This document shows positions 36,091 to 47,115 of a DNA stretch of 64,000 nt, one piece after another (the stretch's first letter is position 1; each line of letters opens with the position of its first letter). The stretch covers positions 262,605,706 to 262,669,705 of the forward strand of contig CM046877.1 in NCBI GenBank assembly GCA_025667525.1, given 5' to 3'. The position numbers and the translations under genes are program-made. The notes under the pieces are model-generated. The model saw only the letters and a program-made list of their open reading frames with translations. It searched no databases and was not told the DNA's origin. Source of the stretch: Glebionis coronaria. Its lineage: Eukaryota; Streptophyta; Magnoliopsida; Asterales; Asteraceae.

Positions 36091-36597
36091 GTTTTGGGAA
36101 GGAATTGCCACCATGAAAAATCATTGAAAATCACTTAAGGTACTTGTGATATTGAAATCAAAAGTTTTGTACCTTAGGTGTTTTGATCATCAAAAACGCT
36201 CCCCCTTAACACGTGCTTTACACATATTAAGTTGGAATATCATTAAGTCTTTTTCATCTTTTAACCAAGTATCATTTATGTCTTCTTAATCCCATTTTCT
36301 CCCCTTATCCAAAATGTTAACAATTAATATTTGGGATATTGAATGGATTAACCAGTCTTTGGGTAAAAATGAAATCGATGTTTGGCCATAGAACAATTTA
36401 TTGCTCCCCCTTAATTTAATAAGGGATAGTTGTAGTGCTTTAGTATGATATATTTTGAAAGATTTAGAATCTCGTGAGAAATTCTTGAAAAATTATCACA
36501 CCTTAACACTACATCAAGCCGTACAAGCACAATATTCACAAATATACATATTCACAATTGAAAACCAATGTAAAGTGGACCTGAAGTGTACGACCCA
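36091..36597 (-). other. Region between the extra ORF and block 2 of element H
   Basis: Non-coding. It contains two polypurine-like motifs in sense, AAGGGGGAGC (36199-36208 and 36404-36412), and an 8-bp hairpin TAAGGTAC/GTACCTTA (36136-36176). Repeated motifs of this kind between the last ORF and the LTR support the Sirevirus assignment. Confidence 0.65.
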
Positions 36598-38395
36598 TTA
36601 GATGGATCGTTGCAGTAGCTTGTGGTGCACTAAATATGGTCTTCCACCAACGAATCTTTCCAAGCTCCTCATCAATCTACGTTCACGGAGCTTTTGATCA
36701 ATCTTCTTGATCACGTACTTCGCCATTTGCCGATAACCCGGATGCCAATCCTCCGTCATCTCTGGGAAAGTCCCACCGGAGTTAAGATGCTCCAGTTTTC
36801 CTCTGACTTGTAGAAGAGTCCCATCACTGTACTTATAAAGCTCACCCACCCTCATAAACTTCATTAAACCTCGACTGTTCAAGTAGAAAATGCCGCAATT
36901 CGGGACAGAAATGCCGGTATAGGGACATCTATCTACATGTTGAGGTAACACTTGATTCACTGGACGAGTTAGGTTAAGCTTCCTTTGATAGCTTTCGACT
37001 CCCAACTGAAGATCTTCAACTCGTTTCTTGATAACAACACTTCGTGTGAACATACGAAGTGCTGTATTCAAGGCAATGAGGTCTTCACGAGGAATATGTG
37101 TGAGTTGATCTCGGGTCATCAGAAGCAACATATCTTCGATATCCTCAAGGCGAATGATAGAAAAATCTCCCTGCTGGATTTTGTATTCTCTGTCATCCTC
37201 CCTTTTCAAACGAATCTCCGTCACATGATAATAGCCATTCTTGGCTTCAGTTTTCAACCCTAAGATGCTGGAGATGCGGATATCGGATCTAACGTTACTC
37301 CCTGAATTGACTAGACAGCAGCCCCTGTACGCCCTTCGAACTCATTTGTCCCAGTGTGATGCACCTATGACAGCATACATATCATAATTACGATTTACCT
37401 TTGGGACCCAGAGTCGGTTTACCTTTTCCTCGATAAAGGGTATTGTCCCCCAGTTGGCAGCTTTCAGCAAGGTCAGGGAGGTTGCGTACTTTGATGATCC
37501 CTTCAGAAGATACACAAGATCATTGGTGACGAAGAAGTCAAGAGCAATCTGATTATCTTGAGAAGGATCAAGTAGAGGTGGAGCTCTTTCTGATTCATGA
37601 AGTCCTGGTCGTTGAACGGTATTCAGAGCTTTCAGGATCTCATCGGCATAATACTCGAACTCCATTCGGGTTAACCGGGTTTTGGCGCGAAGTCTTTTAT
37701 CCTTTAGAGCTCTCTTCACCAAAGACGGAGTAACCTAAGTCTTATACTCGTGAGCCAGAAATGCGCACAAGTCAATCGGACTACGGATACGGAGATATAG
37801 AACATCTCTGTCAGCGTCCGTGATTGGATCATATTGCGCCGCTGCCGTGATCCAAGCCTGTGGCGGTGCAGTCTCGTCAATCTCCAACGTGTCTGCCCAG
37901 TCTTGTGTGCTTGGTTCAGGAACCGTAGATTGTTGTGCTTGTTGTAGAGGAGTAGAAACGCGAACATCTGCTGGTTCTGATTCAGGCATTTCGGCGGTGT
38001 CGTGAACGGGTGAGTGTTGTGCAGCTTCAGGTTCAGTTACCGATTCTGCAATCACAGGAGCAACAACGACAGAACTAATGGGGTTAGTGGTAATAGGTAA
38101 AGATACAGCAATAGATGTACCAGGAATCGATGACGCCGTAGTAGCATTCACATCGTGGCGCCACTTGGATCGTCTTGATTCCGTGGAAGTAGACTTTTCC
38201 TTCTGCTCAGCATCTTTCTTGGACTTGGTTCCAGACTTAGCAGGTTTCTTGGAGCTGGTAACCTTATCTCCCTCTTTAGGCTGTTTACCCCCATCATCAT
38301 CCTCATCGTTATCCTCGTTGCTCCCCCTAGCACTCTCCTCATTCCCATCACCACCATCATCGCCATCATCGTCATCATCATCATCATCATCATCC

Positions 38396-38429
<34 letters not shown>

Positions 38430-40566
38430 TTTCCTCTTCTTCTCCTTCTTCTTCCTCTTCTTCTTCACCAGTACCCTCTTCCTGTTCACTATCATCTTTG
38501 TCCTCCTCAGGTAGAATGTGATAAGGTACCACACTTCCAAACGTTTTGAATAACCTATCATCCTCCATGATAGCGTCATTCAGGGATTTGTAAAGAGCCC
38601 GTTGAATCCTAGATTTATCAAACGATCCAAGTTCCACCATACGAGCTTTGAGGATCTTCTTTAATTCAAAATCCTTTAACTCATAAGCAATTTTGTAGGC
38701 GGATTCTGAAGGATTGGATGACTTGATCATCAAGTTATCAGATGCTAGTGTCTTCAACTCATCACGCAGTTTAGGCATAATGGATTCAACGGATTCTTGC
38801 ACTCTCTCTTCAACAGAAGCTTCAAGTGCTTCTTTTTGCTCCTTGTATTTATCCCTCATCGCTTGAAGTCTCGTGATACGTGCAGCATGCTTATCAGCCT
38901 CAGCCTGCTTAACCTGAGCTAGTTCTTCTGCATGAGCTTTTCGCGTCAATTCCATATCTGCAGCGAACTTAGCAAGCATCTCTTCTTGGTCTTTCCTAGA
39001 TGCTTCTTCACTTTGAAATCGTCTACGTAGCTCTTGGCGAAGTTCATCCATTTCTCTTTTGTGATTATCCGTATGTTTATCCAACATTTTGGCCATCACC
39101 AATGCAGCCATTGTAGATGTTGCAGAGCTGCTCTGGGTTGATTGAAGAGGCTCGGTTGTGACCACGGTACTAAGGATGGGAGTTATTGGTGGTGGAAGGA
39201 ATGGTGTTGAAGCCGGTCTGGTTGGTAAGGGTTGTATTGGTGGAGGTTGAGTTGCTAAAGGTTGAGTTGCTAAAGGTTGAGTAGACACCATGATTGTAGG
39301 AGCAACGGACTCCTTTTCAACGCTTGCTGAAACCGGGATGGATGTCTCCTTCGAAGTAGAATACCTTTCAGGTGACCCAAACTCATCAATATCCTCTGGC
39401 TCCTCGTACTCTTCTTCAATATTTACCCTTGCACCTGAACCACTACCGCCAGTATCTTTCCTACTCCTTTGAATTGCTATCTTCATCATTTTTCTCTCTG
39501 TCTTGTCAAGAGTAGGATCAACAACATCTTCTTCGTCACGTAGAGCTAACTCATCAGCCTTACCCTTTCCCTTCTTAACCTCAGTCTTCTTCTTCTTGGT
39601 TTCGGGTTCAGGTAAAGCAGCTGGTTGCTTGCGTTTACCTTTACTTTTGACTGTAGTAGACGAGTCTTCTCCAGTCTGAAGGCTTGCTTTCAGCTTCTTG
39701 ATCTCTAGCAGCAGTAGCTTGTAATCAGCAGAGCCTTTGATTTTATCCGTCAGAAGATAATCGGGAATAGGACCAGGAATCACACCACCAGATGGTCCTT
39801 CATGCCTTAGATCCACAGTATCATCATCTTCTTCAGTGTGATACCGACTTGCTGCACGCCTATCAATAGTAACATCATTCTTCATAAAATAATTAATGAT
39901 AAGCTTGATAAACCGAGGATAAGGAAAGAAATTTGTCTTCAGCTTCTTGTTTTGGAAGAGTTGGAAGGTGAATTCTTCCCACAACAATAATGCATAATCT
40001 GCATTTGCGCCTTTATACATTCCATGGAAGATGTTCATAATAGGACTGCGCAAAGCATCATGCCCACTTGTTTTCGGTGTAAGACATCTACTGAGAATAC
40101 CCAACATTGCTCTCCAAGGTTGTCCTACTTTAGTAGTGGTAAATTCAGACGCAACTCGTATGTCAGGACATCCAAGAGCCTCGAACATCTCCATTAGTTC
40201 ATCTTTAGTAGGATCCCTCGAAAATGACATGCCTTTGGGTGTATCCCGTATACCAAAAATCTTACGGAAGTCTGAAACTGTGAGCGTATGTTGCTTGTTG
40301 TCGATGGTGAAGGTGATCTTGTTTGAAGTACTCTCCTTGGTAGCCCAAAACTCATACATGTACTCATAAGGCACCGAGGCAGTACTCCTAAGGGCGTTCT
40401 TGAAATAAGAGTGATCAAGGATTGCTATGGCTACTTTAAATCCATGGTGAGTGGATTTTGAGACTTGCTTCAGCCGGTAACTGTTTGGTATGAACTTGAG
40501 GGTTCGTGCTTTAGCAATAGCGGCTTCTCTAGAGTCTTGGATTGCTTGTACTGTTGGGTTAGTCAT
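36598..40566 (-). pseudogene. Extra sense ORF of element H downstream of pol, 1,322 codons with two stops; function unknown
   Basis: One frame runs from ATG at 40566 to TAA/TGA-free sequence up to TAG at 37735-37737 (943 codons), then TGA at 37342-37344, then to a final stop at 36598; no frameshift. Visible regions of the 943-residue part: a globular N-terminal domain (about 1-300) with FKVAIAILDHSYF, YEYMYEFWATKE and FFPYPRFIKLIINYF blocks; a basic, nuclear-signal-like stretch rich in KKKK and KGKGK (about 310-345); a proline/threonine-rich spacer; a long charged coiled coil (about 500-610); and an acidic run of Asp/Glu (about 690-760). The part beyond the stops has a separate compact domain with LEDIEDMLLLM, RVEDLQLGVESYQ and LERFVGGRPY. 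No signal peptide or membrane segment is evident, so it is not obviously an envelope-like protein. I recall similar ORFs in Asteraceae copia elements, annotated only as hypothetical. The two stops are likely recent point mutations. Confidence 0.85.
38298..38480 (-). repeat. GAT/GAG trinucleotide microsatellite inside the extra ORF
   Basis: Runs of CATCATC and TTCTTCC on the plus strand encode the poly-Asp/Glu tract on the minus strand. Open frames on the other strand and frames here (serine-rich or methionine-rich) are by-products of the repeat. Confidence 0.85.
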
Positions 40567-40710
40567 TGTATCTGCTTAAGATAAGACATGAAAGGTTGAT
40601 GCACAAAAACATATAGATATATATCATTCTTACTTCTAAGCATAACACATTTCATAACATAATACAACAAGTACATATAACATGCAAACAAACTATCAAT
40701 CAAACAACTC
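40567..40710 (-). promoter_or_regulatory. Leader of the extra ORF, with TATA-like and splice-acceptor-like sequence
   Basis: In sense, a TATATATCTATATG stretch (about 40625-40612) is followed by a pyrimidine-rich segment and CTTAAGCAG just six bases before the ATG. This could be an internal promoter, a 3' splice site for a subgenomic RNA, or neither. I cannot decide from sequence. Confidence 0.35.
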
Positions 40711-41316
40711 TTCATCCGGAACTTTCCTTCATTCGGAACTTCTTCATCCGGAACTTTCCTTCATTCGGAACTTCTTCATTCGGAAGTACTTCATTCGGAA
40801 CTTCTTCATTCGGAAGTCCTTCATTCGGAAGTTCTTCATTCGGAAGTTTTTCATTCGGAACTTCTTCATTCGGAAGTTCTTCATTCGGAACTTCTTCATT
40901 CGGAAGTTCTTCATTCGGAACTTCTTCATTCGGAAGTTCTTCATTCGGAACTTCTTCATTCGGAAGTTCTTCATTCGGAAGTTCTTCATTCAGAACTTCT
41001 TCATTCGGAACTTCTTCATTCGGAAGTCCTTCATTCGGAAGTTCTTCATTCGGAACTTCTTCATTCGGAAGTTCTTCATTCGGAAGTTCTTCATTCGGAA
41101 GACCTTCATTCGGAAGTCCTTCATTCGGAACTTCCTTCATTCGGAAGTTCTTCATTCGGAACTTCTTCATTCGGAAGTTCTTCATTCGGAACTTCCTTCA
41201 TTCGGAAGTCCTTCATTCGGAAATTCCTTCATTCGAAAGTTCGTTCGGAACTTTCCTTCATTCGGAAGTTTTTCAGAAAATTCCTTCATTCGGAAGTTTA
41301 TATCCATGTTCATCCG
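40711..41316 (-). repeat. 15-bp minisatellite, about 40 copies, upstream of the extra ORF
   Basis: Plus-strand unit TTCATTCGGAACTTC, alternating with TTCATTCGGAAGTTC; in sense AAGTTCCGAATGAAG. As the period is a multiple of three and lacks stops, several frames stay open for 80-229 codons on both strands; these are not genes. The array shares its core with the second minisatellite in this element at 50937-51310. Confidence 0.92.
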
Positions 41317-42169
41317 GAACTTTTCAAACGTAGCTATGATGATTAATTCTAAGCGCGTTTGTGAGATTTAAAGCAATCTAAGGCAACACTACATCATCTA
41401 AATCTATTCCGCATAAAACCCAACACAAATCCTAATCAATTACTGCTTAATTAGACACAAACCCTAATTTGGACTTAATCTAATTAAACGAATCGTTTAC
41501 CAGGATATAGTGATGAATTAGACGAATTTTAAATCAAGGAATGATGTTTATTACCTTATTAATCGAATGAACCGGATTAAATTGAGTAGAATGCGATTTG
41601 AAAGAACTTATGTGTGTTATCAATGGCGGCAAGATAATAAAGCAGAAACAGTGAATGAAGGGGGCGGGGGGTTTGCTTTGACTTAGGTCAAAAGTTTTTT
41701 AACTTTCACACAATGTCACCTTAAGTCCCTAAATTTTCTCATTCTTTTCCTTTTTGTTTATAACTTTTCATTTTTTCTAACCCTTGTTTAACTTTCACAC
41801 AACTTAGCAATCGCAATCTATTAGCACATTTCCAAAATCTAAAGCAATACCACTCATTTACCATTTAGTCATTAATATTTCACAATCACTTTTGAAAAAT
41901 CAATTTGATGACGAAGATGATTTAATATTTTCTGCCCCTTAAAGGATGACCCGTTTTCTATTTAAAGAGCTGTAGTCATTGTTTAAAGAGTCAAATATTG
42001 ATGAAAGCATTTCCAATTTGTATCTTGAAAAAATTTGATTCGTGGTGTCAATAAGATTTCTCTTATTTTGAAAAATTAATGCACTGAGACGTACATAAAT
42101 TCGTGTTAGACCAAGTTGTAAAGTAAACTTGATCCCTTTGCATGATTTGGCTTGTAAATCATGCCCGAG
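41317..42169 (-). other. Non-coding interval of element H
   Basis: AT-rich sequence between the minisatellite and conserved block 1. Short open frames on both strands resemble nothing. I see no feature beyond this. Confidence 0.5.
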
Positions 42170-42395
42170 AAAATTAATTCCCATTCTGAGCCAACGTTTT
42201 CCAAGGAAATACGTGACTTTAATATGAAAAGCGGGTTGCAGTCTGAAATAACTACAAGCCATAATGGGCATGTTTTAAAAATGTACAACTTTTATACGGA
42301 CTCTATTTATGGCACCGTGTCAATATTAATCGACATTTCTAAGGCCGTAAATATTACCGTACTAAAAGACATGCCCGATTTAAAAACGAAAAATA
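42170..42395 (-). other. Conserved non-coding block 1, element H copy
   Basis: Directly downstream of pol in sense and alignable with 8915-9190 of element A. The TGTCGA-TTAATA-TTGACA stretch here pairs like TGTCG-N8-CGACA in A, with a wobble replacing one G-C pair. Confidence 0.65.
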
Positions 42396-42558
42396 TTTTT
42401 GGTTTTTCTGGATTTTATAATTTTTATGGTTTTTTTAGGTTTTATATTTTTTATGGTTTTTGTTGGTTTTATATTTTTGTATTTTTCTTTTGTGGTTTAT
42501 ATATTTACTATAATATACATGATCACGAACAAAGGATACTCTGAATAGTTTACCACCA

Positions 42559-44043
42559 CTATTCAGCTGATTCTTCTGCCAACTCTTTGAGAGTCGCTGG
42601 AGTGAATGATTTCATGCCAAGCTTGTCGATCAAAAACTCGATTCGTCCTCGATCTAAGGCTTTGGTGAACATATCCGCCAGCTGGTACTCAGTAGTGACA
42701 AAATACAGCTCGATCACTCCGTTCTCCACCTGCTCTTTAATGAAATGGTAGCGAATGTCTATGTGCTTGGCCCTGGAGTGTTGAACATAGTTGCAGCAAA
42801 GGGCAATGGCGCTCTTGTTGTCACAATACATCGGGATTTTGTTGAATCCCAAACCGTAGTCAGTTAATTGTGATCTCATCCAAAGGACTTGAGCACAACA
42901 ACCGGACATGGCGATGTATTCAGCCTCCGTGCTAGATATTGCAGCGCTTTTCTGCCTTTTTGAAGACCAACTGATCAATCTATCTCCAAGGAGTTGCACA
43001 GATCCAGAAGTGCTACGCCTCGTGTCTTGACACCCAGCATGATCGGCATCTGCGTATGATATTAAAGCAATAGAGGAATCTTTCGGATACCATAGACCAT
43101 GATGAAGTGTTCCTTTTAGATACCGAAAGATCCTTTTCACAACATGTAGGTGCTTTTCGGTAGGCCGAGCCTGATACCGGGCACACATGCATACAGCAAA
43201 TTGCAAATCAGGCATGCTAGCAGTCAAATAGAGAAGGGTGCCGATCATTCCACGGTAAAGTTTTGGATCGACAATAGTCCCATTCCTATCTTCATCTAAC
43301 TTGGATTTCTCCACCATTGGAGTGTCCACGGGGTCACAATTATCAAAATTATATTTCTTTAAAGATTCTAGAGCATATTTGGATTGATTAATAAAGATGC
43401 CTCTGGGATTCTGAGAAATCTGTAATCCTAAGAAAAATGAAATTTTTCCCATCATTGACATCTGAAAGCGTGTGGACATTATCTTCTCAAAGCGATTTGA
43501 CAATTCTATGTTAGTGGCAGCAAATATTATATCATCAACATAAATCTGTACCAGAATCATGTTGTTGCCTTCCTTGAGAGTGAATAGAGTGGGGTCCACC
43601 TTGCCTTTGGAGAAGCCTTCCGAGATGAGATATGTTGAAAGGAGATCGTACCACGCGCGTGGAGCTTGTTTCAACCCATAGAGAGCCTTCTTAAGCTTGT
43701 ACACATGATTAGAAAACTCCGTGCTAACGAACCCATCCGGCTGACGAACATAGACCTCTTCCCTTAGTTCACCATTCAAAAAAGCCGTCTTCACATCCAT
43801 TTGATAGACGATCATATTCATATGAGCAGCATACGCAAGGAATAGTCTAATAGCCTCCAATCTTGCCACAGGAGCAAAAGATTCTTCAAAGTCTATACCC
43901 AAGGCTTGTTTATATCCTCTAGCGACCAATCTAGCCTTATTCTTCAATACTGCACCCATCTCATCGAGTTTAACCTTATAAACCCATAACAAAGTAAGGA
44001 TGTTATCCTTGTCAGGGAGAGGAACCAATTCCCATACTTCAAG
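42559..44043 (-). CDS. pol: Reverse transcriptase-RNase H segment of pol, apparently intact (element H)
   Basis: The frame is open for about 490 codons. [65 protein letters not shown], catalytic [10 protein letters not shown], then SFFLGLQI and [14 protein letters not shown]. RNase [55 protein letters not shown] and LADMFTKAL. It ends at a natural-looking stop at 42559 after EELAEESAE. All catalytic motifs are present, so this enzyme module may still be functional if expressed. A TGA at 44044-44046 separates it from the upstream pol sequence in the same frame, so it is not joined to integrase. Confidence 0.92.
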   Translation of the reverse strand, partial: LEVWELVPLPDKDNILTLLWVYKVKLDEMGAVLKNKARLVARGYKQALGIDFEESFAPVARLEAIRLFLAYAAHMNMIVYQMDVKTAFLNGELREEVYVRQPDGFVSTEFSNHVYKLKKALYGLKQAPRAWYDLLSTYLISEGFSKGKVDPTLFTLKEGNNMILVQIYVDDIIFAATNIELSNRFEKIMSTRFQMSMMGKISFFLGLQISQNPRGIFINQSKYALESLKKYNFDNCDPVDTPMVEKSKLDEDRNGTIVDPKLYRGMIGTLLYLTASMPDLQFAVCMCARYQARPTEKHLHVVKRIFRYLKGTLHHGLWYPKDSSIALISYADADHAGCQDTRRSTSGSVQLLGDRLISWSSKRQKSAAISSTEAEYIAMSGCCAQVLWMRSQLTDYGLGFNKIPMYCDNKSAIALCCNYVQHSRAKHIDIRYHFIKEQVENGVIELYFVTTEYQLADMFTKALDRGRIEFLIDKLGMKSFTPATLKELAEESAE

Positions 44044-44606
44044 TCATTGGAATTCATTTAGTTCCTCCTGCATGGCTTCAATCCAAGATGATTGAGTCAT
44101 AGCCTGCTGCCAATTTTTAGGTTCAACTTCAGAGAGAAATGCATCAAAGTAGCAATATAGTGCACTCTTTTGTAATTGATGGCGTGTAGAGACTGGTCTA
44201 TCTAGATCTCCAATGACATTCCTAATTGGGTGATCTTTTGTCCATTTGGTACTATGATTTTCAATCCTAGGTGGTCTGGAGTGAACAATAGAAGGAGCTT
44301 CTTCTAAGGTAGACGCGGCTGAAGGGTTTTCAGGGAACGGTATACCAAAGAAAGGAAGCTCTTTTAAGTGAGCATATTCCAAATCGTGATCAGTAGAATC
44401 CTCTTCCACATCATTAGGCACAAGTAGGGTGATGATTCAGGTGTAGTTTGAGAATCACTTGGTAAAGGTGCATCCGGTTCAATGTTAATTGAAGATGCAT
44501 TAGATAAAGGTTCATTAGCTTGAGCAACCACTTCAGGGATTGGAGCGATCACTACAGGTGCTGGAACTTCATCAGTCAGGGGATCGAAGAATTCATCAAA
44601 CAACGG
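44044..44606 (-). pseudogene. pol: Integrase-RT linker of pol, frameshifted (element H)
   Basis: Acidic, proline-rich linker (FDEFFDPLTDEVPAP) in the integrase frame, then a frame change around 44400 into the RT frame, where HPIRNVIGDLDRPV and WIEAMQEELNEFQ mark the approach to RT. Flanked by a TAA at 44607 and a TGA at 44044. Confidence 0.8.
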
Positions 44607-45947
44607 TTAAAACAATTTATCCCACTCGGGCCTTGTTGGTGGTAAAAATGATGTAGAAGTAGGATTATTGGGAACTAATCCGGAACTAATAGCACCGGTT
44701 CCCATCTCATGAAGCGCGGGTTCAGAGCTGTGTTGCTCAGAAGCCATCGCTGTCAGCTCATCGAAATCTGTGTCCATAGTTTCTACAATCTTGCCAAGAC
44801 GACGGTTGTAAATTCGGTATGCTTTCTTGGACGGTGAGTAACCAATGAAAATCCCTATATCGGCTTTCGGTTGAAGCTTGCCCAAGTTCTCACTATTAAT
44901 GTTTGGATAACAAAGAGCACCAAACACATGAAAGAATGAAACATCGGGTTTACGGTCATGTAGAAGCTCATAAGGTGTTTTTCCATGGCGTTTCCGAATG
45001 ATAGAACGGTTTTGGGTGAAACATGCAGTAGATATAGCTTCTGCCCACAAGAACAATGGAGCGTTCGCATAAATGAGCATAGTCCTAGCAGCTTCCATAA
45101 GTGTACGATTCCGTCTTTCCACGACACCGTTTTGTTGTGGAGTGCGTGCAGCGGATGTTTCATGTGAGATACCAACTCCTTCATAGTAATCACGAAGAGT
45201 CTGGTTGACGAACTCTGTTCCATTGTCTGTACGAATACGGCGGACAGTAGTATTCAAACGTACCTGAATGAATTTCAGAAAAGTGATGATAGCCTTCGGT
45301 GCTTCATCCTTTGTACGTAGAAATCTAACCCATGTAAACCTGTAGAAATCATCCACAATAACCAGAATGAATTTCTTACCGCTCACACTTTCAGTTCTCA
45401 TTGGCCCACAAAGATCCATATGCAAAAGATGAAGTTTTTCTTGATTGGTGTTTTCAGCTTTGGGCTTGTAAGATTTCTTGGTACTTTTCCCCCTTGAACA
45501 CGCGGAACATAAATGGTCCTTGTGAAATTTAAGCTTTGGAAGACCACGAACTAATTCGTTTTTAGCCAGATGATTAATAACATCAAAGTTAAGCTGAGAT
45601 AATCTGCGATGCCATAACCATGACTTGGTCTTAGATGCTTTAGAGAGAAGACATACTGGAGAGGCGGCCATCATGTCTTGTAGGGACAACGTATAAAGAT
45701 TTGCACCACGAGAACCCTTCAACAAATCTTTTCCTTCCAAGTTGCGGATGAAACAAGTATGTTGTCGAAATGCAACCTCTAGGTTGGAATCACAAAACTG
45801 TCCTACTGAAAATAAGTTATGACCAAGACCTTCTACATAGTATACCCTTGAAATCGTAACGTTTCCAATCTGATATTCACCATACCCCATTATCTTTGCT
45901 ATATGATCATTCCCGAATTTAACCGTACCAAGAAACTTGCTGACGAA
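44607..45947 (-). pseudogene. pol: Integrase segment of pol (element H), zinc motif damaged
   Basis: Open for 427 codons from 45890, with a few more upstream. It shows YYVEGLGHNLFSVGQFCD, the zinc-binding region WHRRLSQLNF...CSAC, then the catalytic core: HMDLCGPM, RTDNGTEF and ARTPQQNGVVERRNR, giving an intact D-D-E set. In the HHCC motif the second histidine (usual form WHRRLGHLNF) is glutamine, so zinc binding and cDNA-end recognition are probably impaired. The dimer-region residue in VDDFYRFTW (usually VDDYSRFTW) is also changed. Ends at a TAA at 44607 in the linker. Confidence 0.9.
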
Positions 45948-46025
45948 ATTTCAGAGCATCGAGCGATCTCCGGTCATATGCTTTGAACAACCGGAGTCCA
46001 AATACCACAGGATGATTTGGACCAC
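45945..46025 (-). pseudogene. pol: Aspartic protease motif of pol (element H)
   Basis: In sense the sequence reads WYLDSGCSKHMTGDRS, an intact copia protease active site (D-S-G). It is in a different frame from both the preceding gag-like frame, which ends GIWTPVVQSI across the same bases, and the integrase frame. At least one indel therefore lies on each side. Confidence 0.85.
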
Positions 46026-47115
46026 CTGAAAATATCACCACACGAAGACAATGTAGAGGTATCGGAATCTGAGTGTTCCTTGTTATTAGCAGGTACAGAT
46101 TTAATAATCTTATATTTGCTAACTCTAGGTTTCTTAGATTGCCTAGCCTTCTTCTTCCTAGTTGGTGGTGTAGATTCTAGTTGGCTTAAATCCTGAGGTA
46201 TTTCTTCACTGATAGGCACTATAGTGGGAGCTGACCTAATTAAAGGGCGCTGTTTCCATACTTGAGTGCGAGTGTGCCTACCTAAAGGACGCTCAGACCT
46301 AACCTCAATGGATGCATTCCTAGTTAAAGGGCACATTTTTCCATCTAATGTAAAGGTCCTACCAGTGGGACGCCATTGCCAGCCAACTTGGGCACGAGTT
46401 CTACCTGTTGGCTTCCATTCAAGACCATTCCTAATGGCATTCATTTCATTCACATGATCAATAAGACACAAATCATGACGTTGGGAAAACATACATTCAT
46501 TACAATTCCAACAATTCAAATTAGAATTCACGAATGGTTTAGGCTTCTGCACAGGCGTAGAGCTTTTAGTCTTAACATGATTCTTTTTATTTAAAACTGA
46601 ACTAACATTCCTATGGTGAGCTTCTATGTTCTTCTTTTTGGCACTACTAGTGGAGGGCTTGATCTTATCTTTCTTGAGTGGCGATCCTTTAGCCTTAGTA
46701 GTCTCTTTTAATCCTGTAGAAGGCAAAGTGGGAACATTAGCAATAGATTTTAAAGGTGCCTTACTTGATTGTGCCAGTGACGGTTTTGCTCCTGGAGTCT
46801 TATTGAATGGAGTTACAGCAATGGGCATATTAGTAAGTAGTGCAGAGCCTGGTTTACCTATGTATTGCAGATATGCTAAGCAATATTGAACTCGCTTAAT
46901 ATATTCATGAGCCGAATAATAGTAGCTACTTGAGGGATCTAAGGCATAAAGATCGTCTAAGATATCCCTAACAAGATCTACATGCTTAATGGCATTCCTC
47001 ATATAATCATCGTAGGTAACTGGGTTTCTCTTATGAAGCGGGTTCTTATAAAGCACTACTGGCTTGGTTGTTGGGGCACTAGTGGACGGTGCAGAATCGG
47101 TAGCTAAGTTATCAA
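45974..47115 (-). pseudogene. gag: C-terminal gag-linker region, frameshifted from gag (element H)
   Basis: About 380 codons. Contains SSSYYYSAHEYIKRVQYCLAY, several basic Ser/Lys-rich segments, a CWNCNECMF...HDLCLIDHV block that resembles a degenerate zinc-binding cluster, and repeated WRPTGRTFT and LTRNA motifs. In this copia group such sequence links the coiled-coil gag to protease. It overlaps the gag stop at 47104, so an indel just upstream broke an originally continuous polyprotein. Confidence 0.8.

Noticed and set aside
38078..38579. Serine-rich plus-strand frame and methionine-rich minus-strand frame
   Set aside because: Shadows of the GAT/GAG microsatellite in the extra ORF of element H.
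40711..41316. CRISPR-like array
   Set aside because: No unique spacers between repeats; it is a head-to-tail minisatellite in a plant retrotransposon.
40682..41371. Plus-strand 229-codon open frame of FIRKF/FIRNF repeats and minus-strand NEELP/RMKKF frames
   Set aside because: All are translations of a 15-bp stop-free minisatellite; openness in several frames on both strands is expected from the repeat.
42161..42544. Plus-strand 127-codon frame ending in a hydrophobic Phe/Tyr-rich stretch that looks like a membrane segment
   Set aside because: Antisense to element H and composed of AT-rich low-complexity sequence over conserved non-coding block 1.
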